64,000 nucleotides of DNA from Leptolyngbya sp. FACHB-261. GTDB taxonomy: Bacteria; Cyanobacteriota; Cyanobacteriia; FACHB-261. How positions within the stretch are numbered: position 1 is the first letter of the stretch; each line of letters begins with the position of its first letter. The notes beneath the pieces were generated by a model. It did no database searches. It was not told where the DNA came from and saw nothing but the letters and a program-made list of their open reading frames with translations. The stretch is from the NCBI RefSeq assembly GCF_014696065.1, contig NZ_JACJPL010000031.1, positions 682,001 to 746,000 on the forward strand, given 5' to 3'. Below, piece after piece: positions 54,646 to 64,000 of the stretch. A program made the position numbers and the translations under genes.

Positions 54646-54658
54646 GTGTTAAGAACAC
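54646..54658. promoter_or_regulatory. palindrome between ATPase and cation-pump genes
   Basis: GTGTT-AAG-AACAC is a perfect 5+5 dyad in the 85-base divergent gap, flanked by the near direct repeats TGGCACTA and TAGCACTA. The position between two divergent genes suggests an operator, but this is an inference from symmetry alone. Confidence 0.35.
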
Positions 54659-54685
54659 CTGTAGCACTATTTTTTAGGCCTGCCC

Positions 54686-57541
54686 ATGGTTTCTCCTTCG
54701 TCTGCGACTGAGTCTCCCTCCTCGCCGCCAACGCCGCCAACTCTTTGGCACTCCCTGAGCGCTGAGAAGGCACTGGTTTTGTTAGAGAGCGACCCGGAAC
54801 AGGGACTGAGCGCCGCTCAGATACAGGAACGGACAGATCGTTTTGGCCCCAATGAACTAGAGGAAAAAGCAGGCCGGAGCAGTTGGAGCATTCTGTTAGA
54901 TCAGTTCACCAACATCATGCTGATCATGCTGTTGGCTGTGGCCGTGGTTTCAGCCCTGCTGGGGTCGGTTAAGGACGCCATTGCCATCCTGGTCATTGTT
55001 GGCATCAACGGTTTGCTGGGCTACCTGCAGGAGAGCCGGGCGGAGAAAGCGTTGGCAGCGCTGAAGAAGCTTTCCTCTCCAGTTGTGAGAGTTCAACGTT
55101 CGGGCAAGACTGACGAGGTACCAGCTCAGTTACTCGTGCCGGGAGACATTGTGTTTCTAGAGGCCGGCGGCCAAGTGTCTGCTGATGGTCGACTGTTAGA
55201 AGCCGCCAACATGCGGATCCGTGAAGCCGCCCTCACTGGCGAAGCCCAAGCAGTCACCAAATCAGCCGCAGCTGTGCTGGCTAACGATGCTTCTTTGGGG
55301 GACCGCACCAATATGGTGTTCCAGGGAACCGAAGTCTTGCAGGGCCGCGGCACGATGGTCGTGACCTCGACCGGTATGAGCACTGAATTGGGACGGGTGG
55401 CTACTCTACTGCAAGGCGTTGAGAGTGAACCCACCCCCCTACAGCGCCGCATGAGCCAGCTAGGCAATGTGCTGGTCAGTGGTGCCTTAATTCTGGTGGC
55501 GATTGTCGTAGTCGTGTCTGTCCTACAGGTTCCTGATGGCTTTGCTCGCATCTTCCGTGGCGATTTAACCCCATTGCAGGAACCGCTTCAAGTCTCTCTG
55601 AGTATGGCTGTGGCAGTCGTACCCGAAGGTTTGCCTGCAGTGATCACGGTAGCGCTGGCACTGGGGACGCAGCGGATGGTCCGGCGCAACGCCTTGATCC
55701 GCAAGTTGCCCGCGGTGGAAACCTTGGGGTCTGTGACTACGATTTGCTCAGATAAGACGGGCACGCTGACCCAGAACAAAATGGTGGTGCAGAAAGTGCA
55801 CACCGCCAGCACTACATTTGATGTCAGCGGCAGTGGCTATACACCGGAGGGCCAATTCCAAAAAGTTGAGGCTGCCCAAGCCAACGGGGGGCAAGCAGTC
55901 GAAGCCAAGACCGACCCTGAACTCCATAGCCTGCTCCTGGCTTGCGTTGTCTGCAACGACGCGGTGCTTAAGTCAGAGCCACCCAATATTTGGAGCGTGG
56001 TAGGCGACCCCACTGAAGGTGCTCTGCTGACCCTAGCGGGCAAGGCTCAATTGGACAAGAGCCATGTGGGACAACAGCTGCACCGAGCTGCTGAATTTCC
56101 CTTTTCCTCGGATCGCAAGCGCATGAGTGTAATCTGCGACCGCAAATCCGAGGCAGCTCTGCCGCTACCTGTGCAGACTCCCTACTTAATGTTCACCAAA
56201 GGCTCTCCAGAGCTGGTCTTAGAGCGCTGCAACCGCATCCTGGTCGGCCAACAGCTTGTGCCCATTCAAGAAGCGCAGCGCCGCCAAGTCCTCCAGCAAA
56301 ACGAAGACCTAGCAGGAAGGGGCATCCGGGTTCTAGGCTTTGCCGCTCGTGAACTAGAGACTTTACCTGCTGAAGACAGCGACGAGACCACCGAGCAGGG
56401 CTTAGTCTGGCTAGGGTTGGTCGGTATGCTGGATGCGCCTAGACCCGAGGTGCGAGACGCAGTGGCCCGCTGTCGTCAGGCAGGTATCCGCCCTGTCATG
56501 ATCACCGGCGATCACCAACTCACGGCGGTCGCTATCGCCACTGATTTAGGCATCGTGCAAGAAGGGGCGCAGTCCTTAGGCGGTAAGGAACTAGAACGCC
56601 TATCTCAGTCAGAGTTAGAGAACACAGTCGAAGAGGTGAGCGTCTATGCTCGCGTCTCGCCTGAGCACAAACTGCGCATCGTGCGGGCCTTGCAGAAGAA
56701 CGGCGAATTTGTTGCAATGACCGGCGATGGCGTCAATGATGCACCAGCCATTAAGCAAGCTGACATCGGCATCGCAATGGGTATCACCGGTACCGATGTG
56801 AGTAAGGAGGCCAGCGACATGGTGCTCCTAGACGACAACTTTGCCACGATTGTTGCGGCGACCGAAGAGGGACGAGTTGTCTACTCCAACATCCGGCGCT
56901 TCATCAAGTACATCTTGGGTTCCAACATCGGTGAAGTGCTCACCATTGCAGCTGCACCGATCTTGCTCGCAGGCGGTTCTGTGCCACTAACGCCGTTGCA
57001 AATTCTCTGGATGAACCTGGTCACGGATGGTTTGCCAGCACTAGCCTTAGCCGTTGAGCCTGCTGGCCCCAATGTGATGCGCCGTCCCCCCTTCAGTCCC
57101 AAAGAAAGCATCTTTGCCCGGGGCTTGGGGCTCTACATGATTCGCATCGGCATCATTTTTGGCATCCTCAGCATCATCTTGATGCAAATAGCCTTCAATT
57201 TCCGCAATGAGTTTGGCACTGACCCTGACTCATGGAAGACGATGGTGTTTACAACCCTGTGTCTAGCTCAGATGGGCCACGCTCTGGCGATACGCTCTAA
57301 CAGTCTGCTCACCATGGAGATGAACCCCTTCTCTAATCCCTATGTCTTGGGAGCTGTCTCAGTTACGTCACTGCTGCAACTGGCTCTGATTTACGTCGAG
57401 CCGCTGCGCAGCTTCTTCGGCACCCACGTGCTCTCACTCACTCAGCTGGGCATCTGCATCGGCTTCAGCGCCCTGATGTTTGTTTGGATTGAGGGTGAAA
57501 AGCTGTTCATCCGGTTAGTTAAGGGGAGACAGGAAGGCTAA
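54686..57541 (+). CDS. P2-type cation-transporting ATPase
   Basis: This 951-aa pump has the N-terminal cation ATPase domain ([23 protein letters not shown]), the A domain with TGEAQ ([12 protein letters not shown]), and transmembrane helix 4 with [21 protein letters not shown]. The phosphorylated Asp356 is in [12 protein letters not shown], with [11 protein letters not shown] and [10 protein letters not shown] in the P/N domains and [22 protein letters not shown] in the hinge. PEGLP and the size place it with the PacL/SERCA-like P2 pumps; the ion (calcium or another divalent or monovalent cation) is not certain. The CorC-like gene follows at 34 bases, which suggests an operon for ion balance. 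Confidence 0.94.
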   Translation: MVSPSSATESPSSPPTPPTLWHSLSAEKALVLLESDPEQGLSAAQIQERTDRFGPNELEEKAGRSSWSILLDQFTNIMLIMLLAVAVVSALLGSVKDAIAILVIVGINGLLGYLQESRAEKALAALKKLSSPVVRVQRSGKTDEVPAQLLVPGDIVFLEAGGQVSADGRLLEAANMRIREAALTGEAQAVTKSAAAVLANDASLGDRTNMVFQGTEVLQGRGTMVVTSTGMSTELGRVATLLQGVESEPTPLQRRMSQLGNVLVSGALILVAIVVVVSVLQVPDGFARIFRGDLTPLQEPLQVSLSMAVAVVPEGLPAVITVALALGTQRMVRRNALIRKLPAVETLGSVTTICSDKTGTLTQNKMVVQKVHTASTTFDVSGSGYTPEGQFQKVEAAQANGGQAVEAKTDPELHSLLLACVVCNDAVLKSEPPNIWSVVGDPTEGALLTLAGKAQLDKSHVGQQLHRAAEFPFSSDRKRMSVICDRKSEAALPLPVQTPYLMFTKGSPELVLERCNRILVGQQLVPIQEAQRRQVLQQNEDLAGRGIRVLGFAARELETLPAEDSDETTEQGLVWLGLVGMLDAPRPEVRDAVARCRQAGIRPVMITGDHQLTAVAIATDLGIVQEGAQSLGGKELERLSQSELENTVEEVSVYARVSPEHKLRIVRALQKNGEFVAMTGDGVNDAPAIKQADIGIAMGITGTDVSKEASDMVLLDDNFATIVAATEEGRVVYSNIRRFIKYILGSNIGEVLTIAAAPILLAGGSVPLTPLQILWMNLVTDGLPALALAVEPAGPNVMRRPPFSPKESIFARGLGLYMIRIGIIFGILSIILMQIAFNFRNEFGTDPDSWKTMVFTTLCLAQMGHALAIRSNSLLTMEMNPFSNPYVLGAVSVTSLLQLALIYVEPLRSFFGTHVLSLTQLGICIGFSALMFVWIEGEKLFIRLVKGRQEG

Positions 57542-57575
57542 CGCACCGGCTGGGAGCGAGGTATAACCAAGCAGT

Positions 57576-58925
57576 ATGGAAGTCCTGCCGCAACTGGGCC
57601 TGGTGGTCCTGCTCATTGCCATTAATGCCTTTTTCGCCGCGGCTGAAATCGCGCTGGTTTCTTCGGATCCCACAAGGCTGGAGGTAATGGCCAAGGCAGG
57701 CAGTCGCCGCGCCCGGCAGGCACTTAAGCTCAGTCGCGACAGCACTCGCTTCCTAGCCACGATCCAGATCGGCATTACCCTGGCTGCCTTCTTTACCTCA
57801 GCAGCGGCAGCGGTGGAGCTATCCCTGCCTTTAGCGAATGCCCTTAAACCTTTGCTGGGGCCATTCGCCAAAAATGCAGCGTTCTTCGCTGTCACCGTTG
57901 TCGTGTCTCTGGTCAGTCTAATTTTCGGCGAACTCACTCCGAAGCGACTGGCCCTGCGTCACGCTGAGTCCGTAGCACTGTTTACAGTGATGCCGATTGC
58001 CTGGCTAGGCAAACTGGCCTCGCCACTGGTCCATCTGCTGACTAGCGCGACCAACACCATCCTGGGCTGGGTCGGTGGCAATGCCCACGACAACGAGGAA
58101 ACTCGCATTAGCCTGGATGAAATTAGGGCACTGATTGAAGCAGCTCGGGAAGGGGGGACCCTAGGCGAGCAGGAGCGGCGCATGATTATGGGCGTGGTGG
58201 GGCTGTCGCGGCTAACGGCCCGGGCAGTCATGGTGCCTCGCGTACGCATGCAGGCGATCAGCGTCAATACCAGCCTGGCCGAGGCTTACAACATTGCGGC
58301 CCAGAATGCCCACACTCGCTTGCCTGTCTACGACCAAGACATTGACCATATTCAGGGAGTTCTGCACGTTAAAGACTTGGTCTGGCCGCAGACAGAAGCG
58401 GGACCGTATCTATCGGACGGAGGCCCAACGCCCAATGTGCGTGAGTTGATGCGTCCAGTGCGCTTCGTACCCGAGTACAAACGCGCCAGTGATATTCTGC
58501 GCGAGATGCAAAAGGGGCGTCTGCACCTGGTCGTGGTCACAGACGAATACGGCGGCACAGCAGGTTTAATTACCCTCGAAGATTTGCTTGAAGAAATTGT
58601 GGGCGAGATCCGCGATGAGTACGACGCTGAAGAGGAAGCGGAGTTTCTGCGATTGGGCCCCCACAAAGGCATTTTCAATGTGCGGGCCAGCTTATCCAGA
58701 GTCAACAACGAGTTGGGCAGCGATCTACCCCGCGATCAGGCAGCGACCCTAGCAGGGTTGTTCCTCGCTGAATTTAATCAACTGCCAACCTCAGGCGATC
58801 GCTTGCAAATAGAGTCGGTAGAACTGCTGGTGCTTGAAGACGGCCAGCGCGTCCGCGTTACTTATACACCGCCAACCACAACCGCAGAGATGGTCACCTC
58901 AGATTCCCCTCAGCAAAGCGACTGA
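57576..58925 (+). CDS. CNNM/CBS/CorC-HlyC family protein
   Basis: The 449-aa protein has a DUF21/CNNM transmembrane domain (about 1-170: [33 protein letters not shown] and [19 protein letters not shown]). Two CBS repeats follow (about 215-340: [51 protein letters not shown]). A CorC_HlyC domain closes it (about 360-435). The family is often called hemolysin-like but mostly concerns magnesium or cobalt efflux. CBS pairs bind adenine nucleotides. It follows the P-type pump by 34 bases. Confidence 0.94.
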   Translation: MEVLPQLGLVVLLIAINAFFAAAEIALVSSDPTRLEVMAKAGSRRARQALKLSRDSTRFLATIQIGITLAAFFTSAAAAVELSLPLANALKPLLGPFAKNAAFFAVTVVVSLVSLIFGELTPKRLALRHAESVALFTVMPIAWLGKLASPLVHLLTSATNTILGWVGGNAHDNEETRISLDEIRALIEAAREGGTLGEQERRMIMGVVGLSRLTARAVMVPRVRMQAISVNTSLAEAYNIAAQNAHTRLPVYDQDIDHIQGVLHVKDLVWPQTEAGPYLSDGGPTPNVRELMRPVRFVPEYKRASDILREMQKGRLHLVVVTDEYGGTAGLITLEDLLEEIVGEIRDEYDAEEEAEFLRLGPHKGIFNVRASLSRVNNELGSDLPRDQAATLAGLFLAEFNQLPTSGDRLQIESVELLVLEDGQRVRVTYTPPTTTAEMVTSDSPQQSD

Positions 58926-58964
58926 GCGGACTTCAAGAAACTAAAAATCTGAAAAACTAAAAAT

Positions 58965-59421
58965 GGAAGAGCAAGCCGTAAGCCGGGTTCTGTTATCCCC
59001 AGGGGCCTGCCGCAGCAGACCCAGGGAAGGCAGTTATCTATCTGGGACGCTCGTTACCGAACGCCTCTAGCGGTACGCCAAAAGCGGAGCTGGAAAAAGA
59101 CCAACCATAGCCCCTCGACCTTGCTCCCAACCGGGGTTTACCGAGCCAGGGCCTCTCGACCCTGCTGGTGCGCTCTTACCGCACCCTTGCACCCTTACCT
59201 GTGATTGGAAGCCAAGAGTTGGAGATTGGGACTGTGTGGATTGCTCCTCACCGAACCCCTGCCCCCCGCTCCCGATCCCCATTCCATTGGCGGTATGTTT
59301 CTGTGGCACTTTCCTCACGGTCACCCGCACTGGGCGTTACCCAGCAAGTCTGGTCTTTAGGGAGCCCGGACTTTCCTCAGGTCAGGTTTAACTGACCCGC
59401 AACCGCCACACCTACTCTTCC
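58965..59421 (-). ncRNA. rnpB: RNase P RNA
   Basis: The minus-strand sequence has the hallmark pieces of bacterial type A RNase P RNA. GAGGAAAGTCCGGGCTCCC near the 5' end, CCAGACTTGCTGGGTAACGCCC, and GTGAGGAAAGTGCCACAGAAA follow in order. The 3' part holds GGTAAACCCCGGTTGGGAGCAAGG and GATAACAGAACCCGGCTTACGGCTTGC. The outer stem pairs GGAAGAG with CTCTTCC, which sets both ends. The RNA is the catalytic subunit that trims tRNA 5' ends. The T-rich stretch after 58965 on the minus strand may end transcription. Confidence 0.95.
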
Positions 59422-59432
59422 AATCTTTTAGT

Positions 59433-60248
59433 CTAGGATTTCTTGGACAGAAATGCTTTCAGCAGCACGATATGCCAAGCACTGGTTTGGCGCTTGACTT
59501 TGAAGACCTGCTCCTTGGTCTCTAGGGGGCCATTGCCCACCTGGGTGACCAGCCTGATAATCAGATCCCGGCTCTGTAGGCCGCGCATAAAATCTCGGTA
59601 TCTCGCTTGGAGCTCTATTTTGCTGCGGAAGGTAGGCTGCACGATCTTGACTAAAGTACCGCCATCTTTAAGTTGCAGCTTACCGTCCCTCAGCTCAATG
59701 GCTTCTGGGACACTGGCTTGGCCCTCAAATTGAATACCAGGGTCAATCTCAGTGGGCTTTTGAATGGTGGGTTTCTCCTTAAGAGCCTCTGCGACGTAGA
59801 CCATTGGCTGAGGCTTCTCCGTGGGCCCGGTAATGCCAATGCCGATGATGCGGCTTTGAGCCCAATGGATCTTAACGACTTGGGCATCGACATCGTCCAA
59901 AATGTCTGTATTGTTCTTGACCTTAACGGTGAGTGAGGGCACCTTATTGAGGTCGTAGCTGCCTTTAAAGGAAAACTCGACATCAGCCGGTTTTTTGGGC
60001 TTGTCTGGCGGCTTGGGCTTCGGGCGCAGCACTTTAAGATAAGCCTTAAACCACATCCGGATTTGATACCAGCGCAAAACATACCAGGGTGCATCGGCTG
60101 GAGGCGGCTCATCTTCAGCTGGTTCTACCTTCTTCACCAGCAGCTTGTCCTCCTGTAGCTGTAGCGAACCGTAAACGCTATAGCCAATGGCGATCACGAC
60201 TAGGAAGAAGCCCACCAGGATGAGTAAGTCCTGATCTGACAGGAGCAT
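59433..60248 (-). CDS. hypothetical protein with N-terminal membrane anchor
   Basis: The 271-aa protein has one helix at about 9-27 (LILVGFFLVVIAIGYSVYGSL) and then a Pro/Lys-rich linker (PKPKPPDKPKKPADVEF). About 180 residues of mostly beta sequence follow, resembling an Ig-like or FxLYD-type extracytoplasmic domain (LTVKVKNNTDILDDVDAQVVKIHW). The end is basic. I recognise no family. It lies 12 bases from the end of rnpB on the same strand; the divergent gatB starts 58 bases from its start. Confidence 0.7.
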   Translation of the reverse strand: MLLSDQDLLILVGFFLVVIAIGYSVYGSLQLQEDKLLVKKVEPAEDEPPPADAPWYVLRWYQIRMWFKAYLKVLRPKPKPPDKPKKPADVEFSFKGSYDLNKVPSLTVKVKNNTDILDDVDAQVVKIHWAQSRIIGIGITGPTEKPQPMVYVAEALKEKPTIQKPTEIDPGIQFEGQASVPEAIELRDGKLQLKDGGTLVKIVQPTFRSKIELQARYRDFMRGLQSRDLIIRLVTQVGNGPLETKEQVFKVKRQTSAWHIVLLKAFLSKKS

Positions 60249-60305
60249 AGCTAATACAATGGAATCTCTGTTTGCAAGATTACTTCCTTCGGAAAGGCTT
60301 TGAGC

Positions 60306-61778
60306 ATGACCATTGCTGCGCCTGCTAGAACTCGTTACGAAGCTGTCATTGGTTTAGAAACGCACTGTCAGCTTAAAACCCAAACCAAAATCTTCTGCAG
60401 CTGCTCCACTGAATTCGGCGCACCGCCCAACACAAACGTCTGCCCCGTGTGTTTGGGCATGCCTGGTGTGCTGCCAGTTCTCAACCAGAGTGTCCTGGAG
60501 TATGCAGTCAAAGCCAGCCTAGCTCTCAATTGCCAAATTACTTCCCCTAGCAAGTTCGACCGCAAACAGTATTTCTATCCTGACCTGCCCAAGAACTACC
60601 AGATCTCGCAGTACGACCTGCCAATTGCCGAGCATGGTTGGCTGGAAATCGAACTAGAAAACGGCACGACCAAGAAAATCGGCATCACCCGCCTGCACAT
60701 GGAAGAAGATGCTGGCAAGCTCGTCCATGCCGGGTCTGACCGTCTTTCGGGTTCTGCCTACTCTCTCGTGGACTTCAACCGTACTGGGGTGCCCCTGGTT
60801 GAAATTGTCTCTGAACCAGATCTTCGCTCCGGGGCCGAAGCGGCTGAGTACGCACAAGAGCTGCGTCGCATCCTGCGTTACTTAGGCGTATCCGACGGCA
60901 ACATGCAGGAAGGCTCACTGCGCTGCGATGTCAATATCTCAGTGCGACCGGTTGGCCAAAGCGAGTTTGGCACAAAGGTGGAGATCAAAAACATGAACTC
61001 CTTCAACGCCATCGCTCGTGCGATCGATTACGAAATCGACCGCCAGATTGGTGTGCTTGAAGAAGGGGGCCGTTTGGTCCAAGAGACCCGACTTTGGGAG
61101 GAGAACTCCCAACGCACAATCAGCATGCGCGTTAAAGAAGGCTCCAGTGACTACCGCTACTTCCCTGAGCCCGATCTCGTGCCAATCGAATTAACGCAGG
61201 AGATTCTGGAAGGCTGGCGTGCTCAGTTGCCCGAATTGCCCGCTGCTAAGCGACACCGCTACGAAACAGAACTCGGCCTTTCCCCCTACGACAGTCGGGT
61301 GGTCACTGATGATCGGGCGATCGCTGAGTACTTTGAGGCGACGCTGGCGGCAGGAGCTGAGGCTAAGCAGGCAGCCAACTGGATTATGGGAGACATCACC
61401 AGTTATCTCAACAGTGAGAAAAAAGCGATCACTGAAACCGCGCTGACCCCTACTGCTTTGGGTGAACTCATTAGCCTGATCCAGACCAATACGATCAGCG
61501 CCAAAATGGCCAAGGAACTGCTGCCCGAGTTACTAACGCAAGGTGGCTCTGCCAAAGCCTTAGTAGAGAGCAAGGGTCTGAGCCAAATCTCGGATGCGAC
61601 TGCCCTCAATGCCACGATTGACGAAGTGCTTGCTGCCAATCCGACCGAGCTAGAGCAATATCGTGCTGGTAAAACTAAGCTGCTGGGCTTCTTCGTAGGT
61701 CAGGTCATGAAAAAAACCCAGGGCCGGGCTGACCCTAAGCTAACCAATCAGCTCTTAGCGCAAAAGCTCAAGGCGTAA
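60306..61778 (+). CDS. gatB: Asp/Glu-tRNA amidotransferase subunit B
   Basis: GatB activates misacylated Glu-tRNA-Gln (or Asp-tRNA-Asn) and transamidates it using ammonia from GatA. Start ATG 60306 with AAGG upstream gives 490 aa, against 492 from TTG 60300. Motifs: [24 protein letters not shown], with zinc-ligand Cys in [46 protein letters not shown] and [22 protein letters not shown] helical domain and YqeY-like tail close it ([29 protein letters not shown]). It is monocistronic. Confidence 0.97.
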   Translation: MTIAAPARTRYEAVIGLETHCQLKTQTKIFCSCSTEFGAPPNTNVCPVCLGMPGVLPVLNQSVLEYAVKASLALNCQITSPSKFDRKQYFYPDLPKNYQISQYDLPIAEHGWLEIELENGTTKKIGITRLHMEEDAGKLVHAGSDRLSGSAYSLVDFNRTGVPLVEIVSEPDLRSGAEAAEYAQELRRILRYLGVSDGNMQEGSLRCDVNISVRPVGQSEFGTKVEIKNMNSFNAIARAIDYEIDRQIGVLEEGGRLVQETRLWEENSQRTISMRVKEGSSDYRYFPEPDLVPIELTQEILEGWRAQLPELPAAKRHRYETELGLSPYDSRVVTDDRAIAEYFEATLAAGAEAKQAANWIMGDITSYLNSEKKAITETALTPTALGELISLIQTNTISAKMAKELLPELLTQGGSAKALVESKGLSQISDATALNATIDEVLAANPTELEQYRAGKTKLLGFFVGQVMKKTQGRADPKLTNQLLAQKLKA

Positions 61779-61807
61779 AGGAAGGCGCATCAAAGCCTTA
61801 ACCACTG

Positions 61808-61827
61808 GCCCCTGACGCCTCAGGGGC
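61808..61827. terminator. hairpin between gatB and the SpkB-like gene
   Basis: GCCCCTGA (61808-61815) pairs perfectly with TCAGGGGC (61820-61827) around a CGCC loop. It sits in the 48-base convergent gap, touching the stop of the kinase gene. There is no T-run, so efficiency is uncertain. Confidence 0.5.
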
Positions 61828-63473
61828 TACCACAGCAAATTCTTACGCTCGGGCCGAACTGTAAACAGGTTGGTCCGAGCTTGAGCTAGTTGCTCGTCGC
61901 TGAGCTTGGCACCACTGAGATTGGCCCCGCAAAGGTTAGCGCCTCGGAGATTGGCATTGCGCAAGTAAACATTGCGCAGATCCGCGCCGCGCAGGTCGGC
62001 ACCGCTCAAATCAGCATGGCTCAAGTAGGCATCGGTCAAGAGACTATCCCGCAGGTCAGCCCGGACCAGATTGGCATGACCTAAATCACAGTGTCTGAGG
62101 TCGGCACCGCGCAGATTAGCTTGCAATAGACAGGCTTTGGTAAGAATTGAGCCAGACAGGAGCGCAGCTTGCAGAGCAGCCTGGGTGAGATTGCGCCCTG
62201 CAAAATTGCGAACGCCCTTGGTGTAATCGTTGCGGACTGTGCGAGCTTCGCGCTCGGCATCATGCACCGGCGGTCGAGCCGAGGCCGCAATCACAATCGG
62301 GCGCACCACAGCAGGCGTCAATTTCCCGGCTGAATTTGTGGTTGTCGCATTTTCAGCTCGGCGACGACGGATCGCCATCGCCAGTTGAGATAAGCCGGAG
62401 GAGGTTTGGCTGCCGCTGTTGCCCTCTGAATTGCCCTGACTACCGGAGTGGCCTCCGGTCGTGGAGTTACCCTTGCGAAAGGCCGAGCGATAGGTAGGCA
62501 CGGCTGGCTTGCTTGGTTGCTGGGCCATTAGACCTTGGGCCAGAGTTTGCAGATGGGGAGCCAGGTCTAGGTCCCGCAAAACCTCATTGGCAGAACGGTA
62601 ACGCTGGCGGACCGAATCCTCCAGCATTTTCTTGAGAATGGCATCGAGATGAGGGCTCAGCACAACCTGGTCCTGCCAGATCACCTCACCGGTTAGTGGG
62701 TCGTGGGCTAAGTGCTTGGGAGAACGCCCAGTTAGTAAGTATAAACAGGTCATGCCCAAGGCATAGATATCGCTGGCATAGACTGGGCGCAGAGCCATCT
62801 GCTCAGGTGGGGCAAAACCAGCGGTGCCAATGGCAAAGGCAGTTAAGGCGGTTCGGTCAGATTCAGATAGGTCTGAGGCATCATTACTCACAACACCCGC
62901 TTGCACCTGATGCTTAACAGCGCCAAAGTCAATGAGCACGAGCCGGCCATCTCGCTTGGCCCGGATTAAGTTGGCAGGTTTGATGTCTCGATGGATGACT
63001 CGGTTTTGATGCACAAATTCCAAAACCGGAAGTACTTCAATCAAGAACTGACGCACTTCCACCTCGTTAAATGCCCCCCGGCGCTCGACTTCTTGCTTGA
63101 GCGTCTCGCCCTCAACGTACTGCTGAACCAGATAAAACTCTTCATTCTCGCTGAAGTAGTCTAGAAGGCTGGGCACCTGCTGGTGAACGCCGACTTTAGC
63201 CAGGGTATTGGCTTCGCGCTCGAACAGTTCCTTCGCCATCTTCAGGGCTTGGGGAGCAGTCGCTACAGGACGCAGTTGCTTGACAACAAACAGCGGGAGT
63301 TCAGGTTGCGACTCGTCTTGCGATAGAAAGGTTGCTCCAAAGCCTCCGCGTCCCAGCGGCTCCACTGCACGGTAGCGCTCGTGCAATAGCAACTGATGGT
63401 TGCAAGCCTGACAAAAACGAGTATGGGTCAGATTTTCCGGATTCGGGCAAACAGGGTTGAAGCAATAACTCAT
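61827..63473 (-). CDS. spkB: SpkB-like Ser/Thr kinase with pentapeptide repeats
   Basis: The 548-aa kinase has an N-terminal Cys motif (CFNPVCPNPENLTHTRFCQACN, four Cys), a Hanks kinase domain (about 33-305: GRGGFGATFLSQD, VVKQLRP, HRDIKPANLI, LIDFGAVKHQ), and a Ser/Gly-rich linker. The C-terminus has about 20 pentapeptide A(D/N)LXX units (LRGADLRHCDLGHANLVRADLRDSLLTDAYLSHADLSGADLRGADL, about 420-535), which form a quadrilateral beta helix. This architecture matches Synechocystis SpkB, implicated in oxidative-stress resistance and motility. Its Cys-motif N-terminus resembles that of the SLH kinase at 16 kb. No membrane helix is seen. Confidence 0.92.
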   Translation of the reverse strand: MSYCFNPVCPNPENLTHTRFCQACNHQLLLHERYRAVEPLGRGGFGATFLSQDESQPELPLFVVKQLRPVATAPQALKMAKELFEREANTLAKVGVHQQVPSLLDYFSENEEFYLVQQYVEGETLKQEVERRGAFNEVEVRQFLIEVLPVLEFVHQNRVIHRDIKPANLIRAKRDGRLVLIDFGAVKHQVQAGVVSNDASDLSESDRTALTAFAIGTAGFAPPEQMALRPVYASDIYALGMTCLYLLTGRSPKHLAHDPLTGEVIWQDQVVLSPHLDAILKKMLEDSVRQRYRSANEVLRDLDLAPHLQTLAQGLMAQQPSKPAVPTYRSAFRKGNSTTGGHSGSQGNSEGNSGSQTSSGLSQLAMAIRRRRAENATTTNSAGKLTPAVVRPIVIAASARPPVHDAEREARTVRNDYTKGVRNFAGRNLTQAALQAALLSGSILTKACLLQANLRGADLRHCDLGHANLVRADLRDSLLTDAYLSHADLSGADLRGADLRNVYLRNANLRGANLCGANLSGAKLSDEQLAQARTNLFTVRPERKNLLW

Positions 63474-63499
63474 GGGGTCATACGCTCATGAAGGGCTAC

Positions 63500-63672
63500 C
63501 CTGGCAAGGCAGGTGAATAGTGCACCGGTCAAGACCGCAGGTCGTCTCATAGAACTCGGACCCATGGTCCTTCTGGAATGAGTGAGCGGTTGCACATAGA
63601 GCAGCCAGCAGTTCATGCCACTTCAGGGTTGGGTTCGGGGTGATCCCAGTTTTCAAGATCTACGTTGCCAGG
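63500..63672 (-). ncRNA. candidate structured RNA (6S-like?)
   Basis: The 173 bases are closed by a perfect 8-base stem (CCTGGCAA/TTGCCAGG). On the minus strand an inner stem GTGC-A-ACCG/CGGTGCAC and an apical hairpin CTCAT..AGAA-GGACC-ATG-GGTCC-GAG-TTCT-ATGAG can form, with a large unpaired 5' side. Length, closing stem, bubble and apical arm recall 6S RNA, but I could not match its sequence. A possible -10 (TAGAAC) lies about 14 bases upstream on the minus strand. Strand and identity are uncertain; the rest of 63673-63829 has no gene. Confidence 0.45.
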
Positions 63673-63829
63673 CGCAGCGGGAGTTCTACGGTTTTTACCT
63701 TGAAGAGTTGGTAAAGCCGACCCATTTTTGAGTCAAGGCCAGGTAAATACCCGCAATTTCCAGTAGATCTACTGATTTAGCGTGCTGATTTAGCGCTGGG
63801 TTCCAACGCTTTAGGTGAGAGGGAGGGAG

Positions 63830-64000
63830 CTAGGACTGAGCGAGTAGTAGCAGCGCCTGGACTACGCCCACTAGTACTCCCAAAACACCACCTAAGTTGA
63901 CGATCGCCTGCAACTCTTTTTGCACAATGCCTTGAATGGCTTCTTCTAAGCTGGCTGGTGTGGTTGCCTTGACTCGATCCACAATGACTCGGTCTAGATC
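63830..64000 (-). CDS. DUF445 family membrane protein, C-terminal end (partial)
   Basis: The last 56 codons are visible and the rest lies outside the window. The sequence [36 protein letters not shown] is the typical C-terminal end of DUF445/YheB-type proteins, with a terminal helix. The DUF445 family is membrane-associated and of unknown function. The stop is at 63830-63832. Confidence 0.8.
   Translation of the reverse strand, partial: DLDRVIVDRVKATTPASLEEAIQGIVQKELQAIVNLGGVLGVLVGVVQALLLLAQS

Noticed and set aside
59067-59330. 87-aa minus-strand frame
   Set aside because: It lies wholly inside rnpB, whose conserved RNA pieces explain the sequence.
63500-63672. 5S rRNA
   Set aside because: There is a faint resemblance (CCCCGAAC, closing CCTGGCAA/TTGCCAGG), but length, lack of the conserved 5S loops and absence of 23S argue against it.

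Overview
The window looks like a chromosomal segment of a cyanobacterium, probably one with a large, signalling-rich genome. Evidence includes a high-light-inducible (Hlip) chlorophyll-binding protein, a cyanobacterial-type PII protein with Ser49, a perfect NtcA box, an SpkB-like kinase with pentapeptide repeats, EF-Tu of 409 residues, rnpB, an Amt transporter with a cleavable leader, and many conserved hypothetical proteins of cyanobacterial type. I see no tRNA or rRNA gene, no CRISPR array and no intact insertion sequence.

Layout. 0-7.4 kb: HEAT-repeat, PPC/DUF296 and TPR proteins, a broken Uma2 gene, ychF and lysS. 7.6-13.3 kb: an accessory region with a TIR-AAA protein, a GC-rich palindromic element, a 21-bp tandem repeat tract, and an AAA-coiled-coil-WD40 gene split by a palindromic insertion. 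13.8-16 kb: a protein with a paralogue at 35.4 kb, a DUF433 antitoxin with only a stub of its toxin, and a membrane protein. 16-22 kb: an SLH-domain kinase, glsA, pheA, ald and a Lon-N-domain protein. 22-27 kb: the str operon rpsL-rpsG-fusA-tuf-rpsJ. 27-35 kb: a sulfite-oxidase-like protein, rpmF, glnB-amt behind an NtcA box, acnB and argB. 36-42.5 kb: an animal-type haem peroxidase, an aminotransferase, a SpoIID protein, the Hlip gene with an HLR1-like site, and tyrS. 43-54.6 kb: a class A PBP, HhH, TM2/SHOCT and HAS-barrel proteins, then a signalling block (Ser/Thr kinase, NarL-type regulator, membrane histidine kinase, membrane protein, P-loop ATPase). 54.7-64 kb: a P2-type ATPase, a CorC/HlyC-type protein, rnpB, gatB, an SpkB-like kinase, a candidate structured RNA, and the end of a DUF445 gene.

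Links between genes. Nitrogen: glnB-amt form a probable NtcA-controlled unit, and argB, encoding the classical PII target N-acetylglutamate kinase, lies about 4.4 kb away; glsA, ald and gatB also handle amide or amino nitrogen. Translation: the str operon, rpmF, lysS, tyrS, gatB, rnpB and ychF. Signalling: three Hanks-type kinases and a two-component pair. The least ordinary part is 7.6-13.3 kb, where a TIR-AAA protein lies beside an AAA-WD40 protein whose repeats are nearly identical at the DNA level. It resembles STAND/NLR-type conflict genes and has been remodelled by small palindromic elements.
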